Of a stretch of 64,000 bases of DNA, positions 9,244 through 17,034 are shown in pieces (within the stretch, counting starts at the first letter, position 1; every line of letters begins with the position of its first letter). The translations under genes were made by a program, and so were the position numbers. Below the pieces are notes generated by a model that saw only the letters and a program-made list of their open reading frames with translations, made no database searches and had not been told where the DNA came from. The stretch lies in the NCBI GenBank assembly GCA_041394405.1, contig JAWKIF010000006.1, positions 1,178,001 to 1,242,000 on the forward strand, in the 5' to 3' direction. This DNA comes from Microthrix sp041394405 (GTDB lineage: Bacteria > Actinomycetota > Acidimicrobiia > Acidimicrobiales > Microtrichaceae).

Positions 9244-9273
9244 GGATCTCCCCGGGATGGCTGGAACGTGAGG

Positions 9274-9301
9274 GCAGAACGATAACGCGTTCTCGTTTTG
9301 C
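9274..9301 (-). promoter_or_regulatory. 28-bp palindromic operator upstream of acyl-CoA dehydrogenase operon
   Basis: Half-sites GCAGAACGATAACG and CGTTCTCGTTTTGC match as inverted repeats at 12 of 14 positions around a central CG. The core AACGATAACGCGTTCTCGTT is typical of TetR-family operators. Read on the minus strand, TATCGT inside the palindrome could be the -10, so a bound repressor would block polymerase. No TetR gene lies in the window. Confidence 0.65.
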
Positions 9302-9331
9302 GCCGTGCACGTGAGGAGGTCGCCTCGGAGG

Positions 9332-10294
9332 TCAGCCGTCGATCGGCCGCTCCCCCGATGCGCCGCGACCGGCCCGAGCCGAGTCCAAGGAGATGCCCTG
9401 GAGCACCAAGAGGAACAGCGCCATGGTGGCCGTGACCGATGCCAGGACCAACAGGTCTGCGGTGTTGTAGAGGTGCCTGAGCTCCGACGTGGAGAGCACC
9501 GCAGGGTTGCGCAGGCGTCGAAGCACGCCCCCGAGCTGCCACAGCGCCGGGAGCCCGCATGCCACGGTGAGCGCGGCGAGCCCCCACGCGCCGTGCGACA
9601 GCCGACGGGCTCGTCCTGGGGTCGCGCGTGTGGCAGTACCGAATGCCAACATCACGGCGACCACCGCCCCCGCCCATGCGAGCACCACCAGGCAGGCCCC
9701 GATGGCATCCGATGCCCGGTGCCAGCCGATGGCCAGCGTGCCGTTGGCGACCAGGGTGGCCAACAGGCCCACCACCATGGCCACGCGTCCGCGCCACGCC
9801 TGGGGCGCCACCAGCACCAGCCCGACGGCGACGGCGACGGCGACGGTGGTGTGGCCGGACGGGTAGCTGTTGAAGGGGTAGGTGTCGGTCATGGGCGGAC
9901 GCGACAACAACCCCTTCTTCAGGACCTCCGTCGTGACGAACGAGCCGCCGATGATCGCCAGCGCCCCGACCGCCTGGGCGATACGTCGCGTGGCAACCGC
10001 CCACCCGAACGCCACTGCGGCGCCGATCATGAGCGGGATGTCGCTCCACCGGGTCAGGCGCACCACGACCGCCCAGCGAAACCAGCTCTGCTGCTCCACC
10101 CGTCCGATCACCACAGCGTCGTCGAAGCGCTGGCCGGTGCCCGTGCGCACCGCCACCAGGTACAGCACGGCGACGCCCAAGGCGGCGCTGGACGCGAGCA
10201 GCAGCGCCCGACCGGCCGCCAGTGCCTTCCACGGCAGGCTCCGACCGGGGGTGATCGATGCCGAAACCTCGGCAGCTGCCGCCTGGGTGGTCAC
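9332..10294 (-). CDS. PAP2 superfamily membrane phosphatase
   Basis: A 320-residue polytopic membrane protein with the three phosphatidic-acid phosphatase type 2 motifs: KKGLLSRPP (KxxxxxxRP), YPSGHT (PSGH), and the GWHRASDAIGA variant of SRxxxxxHxxxD. Such enzymes dephosphorylate lipid phosphates such as phosphatidate or undecaprenyl pyrophosphate on the outer membrane face. At least six membrane helices are seen. A GTG start is used; a CACACT hexamer ends 6 nt before it, compatible with leaderless transcription. It sits downstream of the heliorhodopsin gene on the same strand, separated by 69 bp. The substrate is unknown. Confidence 0.8.
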   Translation of the reverse strand: MTTQAAAAEVSASITPGRSLPWKALAAGRALLLASSAALGVAVLYLVAVRTGTGQRFDDAVVIGRVEQQSWFRWAVVVRLTRWSDIPLMIGAAVAFGWAVATRRIAQAVGALAIIGGSFVTTEVLKKGLLSRPPMTDTYPFNSYPSGHTTVAVAVAVGLVLVAPQAWRGRVAMVVGLLATLVANGTLAIGWHRASDAIGACLVVLAWAGAVVAVMLAFGTATRATPGRARRLSHGAWGLAALTVACGLPALWQLGGVLRRLRNPAVLSTSELRHLYNTADLLVLASVTATMALFLLVLQGISLDSARAGRGASGERPIDG

Positions 10295-10363
10295 CCTGTC
10301 AGTGTGACCGGCGAACCTCGCGGGGTGGCGGACTTGGCGCGTCCGGCGACCGGTGGCGAGCGA

Positions 10364-11188
10364 TCAGGAGGCGAGTGCGCCGGCGAAGACCTGCCAGGCC
10401 AGCGCCGACTTCGCCACGAGTGACAGCACGACGTAGGTCACCTCACCAAACAGATAGCTGCGCCAGCGACCCAACCGTCGGTATTGCAGCCAGAAGTTGA
10501 GCGCGAAGCTGTCGAAGAAGACAAAGATGGTGGCAAAGATGAAGTACACGAAGGTGGGTGGCGAGGCGTCGCGCCCCGGGGCCCACAGGTAGATGGCGAT
10601 GGCAATCCAGGGCACCGCGCCGCAGAGCGTGCCCAGCCAGTACGGCAGTTGCCACCCGGACCCGCCGGGCCCGCCCGATTCGCCCGGCTGACCCACGCGC
10701 TCGGCCAACAGGCCAAACAGAATCATGGCGGCGCTGACACCGAACAGGCCGAGCAGCGCCGCGACGTCACCGATACCGGTGAGCAGCGCGATCAACACGA
10801 TCATCAGCGAGGCGCTGAGCGAATACTCGATCCACCGGAAGTCGTTGCGCCCCCGGCGCAGCTGCGCCGAGTAGGACGCGTAGGCCGGCCCAGCGATGAC
10901 GAAGTGCGCGGCGGCCGACAGAAACAGAAAACCGGCGACGCTCCAGCCGAACGGGATGCTGAACAGCTCCACCAGCTCGGCTGGCGAGCCGGGAGGCCCG
11001 TCGGGAAACGACCCCGTCACCGGCGCCCGAAATTCGTTGGAGAGCGCCACGATGGCCAGCCCCTGGACCAGGTGGAGCACGCCCATCGCCAGGTTGAACC
11101 AGCGCAGGCGCGAGATGGTCTGATCGGGGCGCGGGCCCAGGTCGGTCGGCGCTGCGGCCCCCGGCTGGGTGGCACTCGGGTTGCCCAT
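10364..11188 (-). CDS. Heliorhodopsin
   Basis: A 274-residue seven-helix retinal protein of the heliorhodopsin family. The start is placed at the ATG of MGNPSATQ, with GGAG 12 nt upstream; a longer in-frame extension is not family-like and overlaps the divergent gene. Key residues: E121 in RWIEYSLSAS, the counterion position of the family, and K260 in LSLVAKSALAWQVFAG, the retinal Schiff-base lysine. Heliorhodopsins are distantly related to type-1 rhodopsins, have inverted topology with the N-terminus inside, and have slow photocycles; most show no ion pumping and are proposed to sense light or regulate partners. The neighbours are mycothione reductase (divergent, 119 bp) and PAP2 (downstream). 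No retinal-synthesis gene is in the window. Confidence 0.92.
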   Translation of the reverse strand: MGNPSATQPGAAAPTDLGPRPDQTISRLRWFNLAMGVLHLVQGLAIVALSNEFRAPVTGSFPDGPPGSPAELVELFSIPFGWSVAGFLFLSAAAHFVIAGPAYASYSAQLRRGRNDFRWIEYSLSASLMIVLIALLTGIGDVAALLGLFGVSAAMILFGLLAERVGQPGESGGPGGSGWQLPYWLGTLCGAVPWIAIAIYLWAPGRDASPPTFVYFIFATIFVFFDSFALNFWLQYRRLGRWRSYLFGEVTYVVLSLVAKSALAWQVFAGALAS

Positions 11189-11307
11189 GGTGGTGCTGCT
11201 CCGCAGTCGTCGAGGTGGCAATCGGACGTCTCGGTCTACCTCGGCCGAGCGGCCGGGCACACCCGGGCGCCGGGGATGCGTCGTGGTCGACCTGGCAGGA
11301 TGGCCCA

Positions 11308-12771
11308 GTGAGCACCCCCACGCCGCTTGTGTCCGAGCCGTCCCCCGACGCGGGTGTCCCGCCCGACGGCTCGGCCGCCCACCATGACCTGATGGTGATC
11401 GGGTCGGGGTCGGGCAACACCTTTCTGGATGAGCGCTTCGAGCACCTGTCGGTGGCCATGGTGGAGCGCGGGGCATTCGGCGGCACCTGCCTGAACCGGG
11501 GCTGCATCCCGTCGAAGATGCTGATCTACCCGGCGACGGTGGTCCGGCTGGCCGAGGAGGCCAAGCGCCTGGGGGTTGATCTGACGCTTGATGGGGTGCG
11601 CTGGGCTGACCTCAGGGACCGCACGTTTGGCCGCATCGACGCCATCGCCGAGGGGGGCGAGGACTACCGCCAGGGTCAGGAACACGTCACGGTCTATCCG
11701 GGCAACGCAGTGTTTGTCGGCGACCGCACCATTGAGGTTGCCGGTGCGCAGGGACCGCCCCGCCGGGTCAGCGCCGACCGCATCGTGTTGGCGGCCGGGG
11801 CCAGGCCGCGGATCCCCCGGGTGGAGGGCATCGGCGAGGTGGCGTTCCACACCTCGGACACGATCATGCGCATCGACGAGGTGCCCCAGCACCTGGTGAT
11901 TCTCGGTGGCGGGTTCATCGCCGCGGAGATGGCCCACGTGTTCGGCACGTTCGGCGCCGCAGTCACCATCATCGGCAGATCGTCGCGGGTGCTCAGCCAC
12001 GAGGACTGGGAGATCGGCACCCGGTTCACCCGCGCGCTGTCGGAGCGATACGACGTGCGGGTTCACGTCACCGTCGAGTCGGTTGCCACTACCGCGGCGG
12101 GTGTGGCGGCCACCTGCTCGGATGGCTCGGTGGTGGAGGGCGACGTGCTGTTGGTGGCGGCCGGGCGGGTGCCCAACGGGGATCAGCTGGGGGTCACGCG
12201 CACCGGCGTGAAGCTGGATGCCTACGGCTACGTCATGACCGACGACACCCTGGCCACCGACGCCCCCGGCATCTGGGCCCTGGGTGATATCCGCAACCCC
12301 CGCCAGCTCAAGCACCTCGCCAACCGCGAGGCGGACGTCGTGGGGCACAACCTGACCCATCCCGACGACCTGCGGCGCATCGACGAATCGGCGGTGCCGC
12401 ACGTGGTCTTCAGCCACCCGGAGGTGGCCCAGGTGGGGCTGTCCGAGGAAGCCCTCCAGGAACGCGGCCATCCCTACCTGGTGGGGCGACGCGACTACGG
12501 CTCGACCGCCTATGGGTGGGCCATGGAGGACGAGACCGGGTTCGCCAAAGTGCTGGTGGATCCCGACAGTCGGCTGATCCTGGGCGCCCAGGTGATCGGG
12601 CATGAGGCATCCCTGTTGCTGCAACCGTTGGCCCAGGCGATGGCGCTGGGCAACACGGTGGAGCAGGTGGCGCGCTCGGTGATCTACCCCCACCCGGCGC
12701 TCACCGAAGTGATCGAGCAGGTGCTTTTGGAGGTACCCGAGGCCGACGGCTCGCCTGCGTCCCCTTCCTAG
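11308..12771 (+). CDS. mtr: Mycothione reductase (FAD/NAD(P) disulfide oxidoreductase)
   Basis: A 487-residue flavoprotein disulfide reductase that fits mycothione reductase, which reduces mycothiol disulfide with NADPH. FAD-binding GSGSGN lies at 32-37, the redox-active CLNRGC disulfide at C61/C66, the second nucleotide-binding GGGFIAAEMA near 198-207, and the C-terminal HPALTE (active-site His-Glu) near the end. The ALGDIRNPRQLKHLANREADVV region is typical of Mtr rather than lipoamide dehydrogenase. GTG at 11308 is chosen: an upstream in-frame ATG at 11215 would extend into the promoter space of the divergent heliorhodopsin. CAGGAT ends 6 nt before GTG, consistent with a leaderless -10. It implies that the organism uses mycothiol. 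Confidence 0.85.
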   Translation: MSTPTPLVSEPSPDAGVPPDGSAAHHDLMVIGSGSGNTFLDERFEHLSVAMVERGAFGGTCLNRGCIPSKMLIYPATVVRLAEEAKRLGVDLTLDGVRWADLRDRTFGRIDAIAEGGEDYRQGQEHVTVYPGNAVFVGDRTIEVAGAQGPPRRVSADRIVLAAGARPRIPRVEGIGEVAFHTSDTIMRIDEVPQHLVILGGGFIAAEMAHVFGTFGAAVTIIGRSSRVLSHEDWEIGTRFTRALSERYDVRVHVTVESVATTAAGVAATCSDGSVVEGDVLLVAAGRVPNGDQLGVTRTGVKLDAYGYVMTDDTLATDAPGIWALGDIRNPRQLKHLANREADVVGHNLTHPDDLRRIDESAVPHVVFSHPEVAQVGLSEEALQERGHPYLVGRRDYGSTAYGWAMEDETGFAKVLVDPDSRLILGAQVIGHEASLLLQPLAQAMALGNTVEQVARSVIYPHPALTEVIEQVLLEVPEADGSPASPS

Positions 12772-12821
12772 GGTTTCGCACGGCGCGGGCAACCGGTTCG
12801 GACCGCCTCGGGCGCCGCCGG

Positions 12822-12827
12822 TACGAT
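12822..12827 (+). promoter_or_regulatory. Putative -10 element of the RG-rich protein gene
   Basis: TACGAT preceded by TCGGAC at 12798-12803 (18-bp spacer). It would start transcription near 12834 and give a leader of about 104 nt that contains the perfect hairpin at 12881-12912. Confidence 0.35.
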
Positions 12828-12880
12828 GGGCGGATTGGCTCCGGGCGCCGCCCGGGGCCGTGACGCGTCAGTGGCCAGCT

Positions 12881-12912
12881 GTGCCCTCGGCGTGGGCCCT
12901 CGCCGAGGGCAC
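12881..12912 (+). promoter_or_regulatory. Perfect 12-bp leader hairpin before RG-rich gene
   Basis: Arms GTGCCCTCGGCG (12881-12892) and CGCCGAGGGCAC (12901-12912) pair perfectly around an 8-nt loop. It ends 25 nt before the ATG and just before the GAGAGG ribosome site. It could be a terminator for the mtr transcript or an attenuator/RNA-structure control element of the downstream gene. No T-run follows. Confidence 0.55.
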
Positions 12913-12937
12913 TTCCTGCAACGAGAGGCAGCCCGCC

Positions 12938-14578
12938 ATGTCCCGCCGACTCGATATCGAGATCACCAGCCTTCCCGACGACGACCGCTTCACCTGGCGG
13001 GTCACCGGTGCCAAGCAACCCAAGGGCGAAGGCCGGCGGGGACTGTTGCCCGAGGGCACCAAGGTGGGCGACGAGTTGAAGGTCGACGCCGACTTCACCC
13101 TGGACGGCATCGAGATCCTGGGTGTCTCGGCATCCAAGCGTCAGCGCAAGGAGCCCGAGCGCCTGGAGCTGATCACCAGCGAACCCACCCAATTGGTGAC
13201 CACCAAGCTGGCACCCAAAGGCCGCGGCCGAGGGGGGCGCCGAGATGAACGCGGCGGACGGGGTCGCGATCGCGACGAACGGGGCCGCGGGCGCGGCCGT
13301 GATGGTCGGGGCGGTCGCGGTGATCGTCCGGGCGGCGACGAGCGCGGCGGCCGCCGGGACGGAGACGAGCGAGGTCGTGGCCGTGGCCGTGGCGATCGCC
13401 CCCACCGTCCAGCGCCGCCCGAGGTGCCCACGCGCCCCAAGCCCAAGCGCCTGAAGGCGGGCAAGGCCCACAGAAACGCGGCGTTGGCGGCGCTCCCCGA
13501 CGAGCAGCGGCCCGTGGCCGATCAGCTGGTGGCGGGTGGTCTGCCGGCGGTTCGCAGCGCCATCGACGAACAGAACAAGACCAACAAGGCCGAGGGGCGA
13601 CCCGAGGTGAAGCCCGGACCGCTCATCGGCCTGGCCGAGCAGCTCCAAGAACAACTGCGGGTGGCCGAATGGCTCGACCGTGCCGAGGCCGCCTTGGCGC
13701 AGGTGGATGAGGTGGACCTGCGCGACCTCCGCTCGGTGGTGGTGGCCGGCGACACCGCCGCCACCGACGAGACCGCACGTGCGCTGGCAACGCAGCTGCG
13801 CGAGGCGCTGAATACTCGGGTGGAGACCGAACAGACCGCCTGGGCCGAGGAGATCGAGGCGCTGATCAACGCCGGACGGGTCATTCGGGCGCTTCGGGTA
13901 TCCAGCCGGTCCCCCAAGGCCGGAGCCCCGGTGCCGGCCGAGCTGGCCAACCGATTGGCCGATGCGGTGGTCGAGTCGGTCGATGATGCGATGACGGACG
14001 ACCGGTGGGGTGCGCTGCTGGATGCGCTGGCGTTCTCGCCCGTGCGCGGCCTGGTGCACTTCGAGAAGGTGCCCTCCGAGCCCAGCAAGGAGTTGGTGAA
14101 TGCGGTCACCGCTGTGGCTTCCCGGTTGCCCGAACTGGCCCGCCAGTTCGGGGTGGATCCGGCGACGGCGCCGAAGCAACCGCCCCGGCGTCGTCCCGGA
14201 GGAGACAAGCGCCGTAGCGGCCCCAAGGGTGGCTCAGGTGGCAAGGGTGGCAAGGGTGGCGGCGAGCCCGGGCGGCGCGGCGATCGTCCTCCACGGGGCA
14301 GCGGTGGGGGCAAGTCGGACGCGGCGCCGAAGGGTGGTGGCGAGGAAGCCACCGCACGGGTCGCCGAGGAAGGGCCGAAGGGTGGCGGCGAGGGAACCGA
14401 CCAGTCGGTGAGCGACGCCGGAACCGATGTGTCTGCACAGGAGGCCGCCCAGGACACGCCGGAGCCGGCCCCGGAGCCGGGTGTCGAGGCATCGGCTGCC
14501 GGGCCCGGGGCATCGGGCGAACCGGCGACCGAGGGCGGCCCGGACGGGTCCGGCGAAGCAACGGTTCCCGAGGAGTAG
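12938..14578 (+). CDS. RG-rich, mostly disordered protein of unknown function
   Basis: A 546-residue protein of no family I can name. ATG at 12938 follows a GAGAGG site. Residues 1-80 look like a small beta-rich domain. Residues 95-158 are an Arg/Gly tract with repeated RGRG, DERGGRG and GDERGRGRG units, like RGG boxes that bind RNA. About 175-405 are predicted helical, and from about 406 to the end the chain is Gly/Lys/Pro/Glu-rich and disordered, with GGKGGKGG and PKGGGE repeats and an acidic end. A basic RG tract before a structured helical domain suggests nucleic-acid binding, possibly in ribosome or RNA metabolism; this is inference. A promoter and hairpin lie upstream. Confidence 0.7.
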   Translation: MSRRLDIEITSLPDDDRFTWRVTGAKQPKGEGRRGLLPEGTKVGDELKVDADFTLDGIEILGVSASKRQRKEPERLELITSEPTQLVTTKLAPKGRGRGGRRDERGGRGRDRDERGRGRGRDGRGGRGDRPGGDERGGRRDGDERGRGRGRGDRPHRPAPPEVPTRPKPKRLKAGKAHRNAALAALPDEQRPVADQLVAGGLPAVRSAIDEQNKTNKAEGRPEVKPGPLIGLAEQLQEQLRVAEWLDRAEAALAQVDEVDLRDLRSVVVAGDTAATDETARALATQLREALNTRVETEQTAWAEEIEALINAGRVIRALRVSSRSPKAGAPVPAELANRLADAVVESVDDAMTDDRWGALLDALAFSPVRGLVHFEKVPSEPSKELVNAVTAVASRLPELARQFGVDPATAPKQPPRRRPGGDKRRSGPKGGSGGKGGKGGGEPGRRGDRPPRGSGGGKSDAAPKGGGEEATARVAEEGPKGGGEGTDQSVSDAGTDVSAQEAAQDTPEPAPEPGVEASAAGPGASGEPATEGGPDGSGEATVPEE

Positions 14579-14618
14579 CGGCCCTGATCGCAACTCGCTT
14601 GGGCTCTTCGCCGCCGCC

Positions 14619-14624
14619 TAGCTT
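14619..14624 (+). promoter_or_regulatory. Putative leaderless -10 for crotonase gene
   Basis: TAGCTT ends exactly 6 nt before the ATG at 14631. No Shine-Dalgarno is present, so transcription probably starts at or next to the start codon. Confidence 0.4.
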
Positions 14625-14630
14625 GGTGGC

Positions 14631-15458
14631 ATGACGAACGAGGATTCCCAGACTCAGGCAGCGCCCGTGATTGACGGCAACGAGAAGGTGCTCATGGAGC
14701 GGCGCGGCCACGTGGCCGTGATCACGATCAACCGGCCCGAGGCCCGCAACGCGGTCAACGCCGACGTCGCTCAGGGCATCGAGGCGGCCATCGACAGGCT
14801 GGAGGACGACGACGACCTGTGGGTCGCCGTCCTCACCGGGGCCCGCACCGACAAGGGCTGGATCTTCTCGGCTGGGGCCGATCTGAAGGCCATGAGCACC
14901 GACCCCGGCGGCATGGTGACCGAAAAGGGCGGGTTCGCCGGCTTCGTTGCACGGGAGCGAACCAAGCCCGTGATCGCCGCCGTCGACGGTCCCGCGCTGG
15001 CAGGGGGCACCGAGATCGTGTTGGCCTGCGACCTCGTGGTGGCCTCCGAGACAGCGGTCTTCGGCGTGCCCGAGGTGCTCCGCAACCTGGTGGCCGCCGG
15101 CGGTGGGCTGTTTCGGCTGCCCAGGGCGTTGCCCCGCAACATCGCCATGGAGCTGGTGCTGACGGGCCGGCTGGACTTTCCCGCAGCGCGCGCCCACCAC
15201 TTCGGCTGGGTCAATGCGCTGACCGAGGAGAGCGGTGCCCTGGAGGGCGCCATGCAGCTGGCCGCTCAGATCGAGAAGGCCGCGCCGTTGGCGGTGCGGG
15301 AGAGCCGCAAGATCGTTTTGGAGTCGGCCGAGGCCGATGAGGAGACCGGCTGGCGCCTGTCGAACGAGGGCATCGGGAAGATGTTCGGCTGCGAGGACTT
15401 CGGCGAGGGCCTCACGGCGTTCATCGAGAAGCGCGACCCCGTCTGGAAGGGCCGCTGA
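14631..15458 (+). CDS. Enoyl-CoA hydratase/isomerase (crotonase) family protein
   Basis: A 275-residue crotonase-fold protein. The oxyanion-hole segments are visible: SAGADLKAM (about 82-90) and the DGPALAGGTEIVLACD region (about 121-136). VPEVLRNLVAAGGG includes the acidic residue position used by hydratases. It acts on acyl-CoA thioesters; hydratase, isomerase or hydrolase activity cannot be told apart here. The N-terminal 20 residues are polar and probably flexible. It stands alone, convergent with the Nudix operon, and probably has a leaderless mRNA. Confidence 0.85.
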   Translation: MTNEDSQTQAAPVIDGNEKVLMERRGHVAVITINRPEARNAVNADVAQGIEAAIDRLEDDDDLWVAVLTGARTDKGWIFSAGADLKAMSTDPGGMVTEKGGFAGFVARERTKPVIAAVDGPALAGGTEIVLACDLVVASETAVFGVPEVLRNLVAAGGGLFRLPRALPRNIAMELVLTGRLDFPAARAHHFGWVNALTEESGALEGAMQLAAQIEKAAPLAVRESRKIVLESAEADEETGWRLSNEGIGKMFGCEDFGEGLTAFIEKRDPVWKGR

Positions 15459-15530
15459 GGCGGCGCCCCCTGGGGCTGGGGTCCGCTGAGGCTGGGCCCC
15501 CTGGCGTTCTGCGGCCGAGTGCGCACGCCG

Positions 15531-15968
15531 CTACCTGGCGATGGTGTCGATCACCCCGTGTTCGGAGAGGAACTCCGCCAACCCCGGTGTGAGGTCCAGT
15601 TCGGCCACGTCCCAAGTCGGAACCCATCGCACCTCGGCGGCATCGGAGCCAGCGCGAATCCGGTGGTGGGAGTCCAACGGCGTGACCGCGAAGTCGATGA
15701 CCACGTAGTGGCCCTGGTGGTCATCTCCCGGCGACGGCACCAACTCGGCGACGCCAATCTGCTCGTCGCAGACCCCGGCGATTCCGGTCTCCTCTGCCAG
15801 TTCGCGCACCACCGCCTCGGCCAGGAGCTCCCCGTGCTGCACGCGTCCGCCGGGCAGGCTCCATCGGCCGACCTGAGGCGGCTGTCCCCGGCGCACCAGG
15901 AGCAGGTGGTCGTCAACGACCACCACGGCGCCGACGGCCACCTGGGGGGCGGGGCCGTCGGCCGTCAC
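15531..15968 (-). CDS. Nudix hydrolase
   Basis: A 145-residue Nudix enzyme with a complete Nudix box: G41, E47, R55-E56, E59-E60, G62 match GX5EX7REUXEEXGU. Such enzymes hydrolyse nucleoside diphosphates linked to other groups, with Mg2+ bound by the box glutamates. GTG at 15968 is chosen because it forms a GTGA overlap with the stop of the upstream GNAT gene; a longer frame upstream has no family-like sequence. It is the last gene of a four-gene overlapping operon. The substrate is unknown. Confidence 0.88.
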   Translation of the reverse strand: MTADGPAPQVAVGAVVVVDDHLLLVRRGQPPQVGRWSLPGGRVQHGELLAEAVVRELAEETGIAGVCDEQIGVAELVPSPGDDHQGHYVVIDFAVTPLDSHHRIRAGSDAAEVRWVPTWDVAELDLTPGLAEFLSEHGVIDTIAR

Positions 15969-16429
15969 AGGGGTCGGTGCACGATGATGGCCCGTGCCAC
16001 CAGCCCGGACGCCTCGAAGAAGTTCTTGGTGGACCGGTCGCCCGGAAGCGCGAGTGCGTCGATCCCCTGACACTCGGTGGCCTCGGCCCAGGCAGTGATC
16101 GCCGCCATCATGTGACGCCCGACCCCGACGCCGCGCGCCTGGGGCTCGGTGTAGAGCTCCTCGATGAGCGCCACCCTCCCCCCGGTGGCCAACGGCTCAT
16201 GGCGAACGACCGCAATCCCGACCGGGCAGTCCAGGACGGTGCCGACCAGCACCAGCCCGGAGGCCATGCGCTCCCTCAGGCGGTCGCGGGTGAGCGGCGC
16301 AGCATGCAGCTGCGCCCACATGTCGCCGCCGCGTTCCTCCCGCTGGTCGCGATGTGCCTGGCGAAGCAGCTCGAGGATCGCCGGGAGATGCTCCGGCAGC
16401 GCAGCGTGGGTTGCGACCGGAGCGGTCAC
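15965..16429 (-). CDS. GNAT family N-acetyltransferase
   Basis: A 154-residue GNAT protein. Motif A (LYTEPQARGVGVGRHMM, about 93-109) carries the Q/RxxGxG/A acetyl-CoA pyrophosphate loop, and the C-terminal half has the FFEASGLV segment typical of motif B. A GTG start forms a GTGA overlap with the preceding gene and its stop overlaps the Nudix start, so translation is probably coupled. The acceptor substrate is unknown. Confidence 0.85.
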   Translation of the reverse strand: MTAPVATHAALPEHLPAILELLRQAHRDQREERGGDMWAQLHAAPLTRDRLRERMASGLVLVGTVLDCPVGIAVVRHEPLATGGRVALIEELYTEPQARGVGVGRHMMAAITAWAEATECQGIDALALPGDRSTKNFFEASGLVARAIIVHRPL

Positions 16430-17034
16430 CGGCCGGACTGGAGCTGGCCGATGCGGCCCAGGATGGTGCGACGGCCGCGGTGGTTGCGCTCGTAGGCCTC
16501 GATGGCGGCGAGTTCGCCCTGGTTCAGCCCGTCGAGACGCTTGACCACCTGGGATGCGGCCAACTCGTCGTATCCTGGGATGGCCAGCGCATCGGCAGTG
16601 ACGGCATCGTCGCTCGTCGCATCTTCGGGCGGGTACTCGTCAGCGCCCGCGTTGTTGGTGGTACCCGCGTCCGGGGTTCTGCCCACCTCCGCCTGCCGCT
16701 CCACCACGACTGGCAGCTCGTCGGCGCCGGTGGTTGCGGACAATCGGTCGCTGGGCCGCAGCGGCGCCACATTGGACACGCGGGCCATGGTGCGGACCGG
16801 GTGGATGCGAGGTTCGTCCAGCGCGTCGAAGCTGGGGCTCGACACCGGCAGGCCAACCTTGTGGCCAACGAGCCTGGCAACCGTGACGCTCAGCGCCACC
16901 TGGCCGTGGGTGCGGGTGATGAGGCGGTCGATGGTGCCCGCTGAACCGATGGCCAGGCGAGCCAAGGGCGTGTCGAAGAGGACGTCGTCGGGCGCGCCAT
17001 CGCTCGCAGCGAGCGTCGCTCCCGCCGGTTTCAT
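16426..17034 (-). CDS. Conserved actinobacterial protein of unknown function
   Basis: A 202-residue protein. The C-terminal 50 residues (IPGYDELAASQVVKRLDGL...IEAYERNHRGRRTIL) match a short helical segment I recognise from several actinobacterial proteins, where it follows a variable disordered linker; no function is established that I can name. The first 110 residues, with SAGTIDRLITRTHGQVALSV, are probably folded, and the middle is acidic and disordered. ATG at 17034 overlaps the upstream stop (ATGA) and the downstream GNAT start, so it belongs to the operon. Confidence 0.65.
   Translation of the reverse strand: MKPAGATLAASDGAPDDVLFDTPLARLAIGSAGTIDRLITRTHGQVALSVTVARLVGHKVGLPVSSPSFDALDEPRIHPVRTMARVSNVAPLRPSDRLSATTGADELPVVVERQAEVGRTPDAGTTNNAGADEYPPEDATSDDAVTADALAIPGYDELAASQVVKRLDGLNQGELAAIEAYERNHRGRRTILGRIGQLQSGR

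Noticed and set aside
11215..11307. Upstream ATG for mycothione reductase at 11215
   Set aside because: It would run into the divergent heliorhodopsin promoter region and adds unconserved residues; GTG 11308 is better placed.
15459..15530. Possible terminator between crotonase and Nudix genes
   Set aside because: GGGGC/GCCCC stems are only 5 bp and alternate pairings exist; not strong enough to call.
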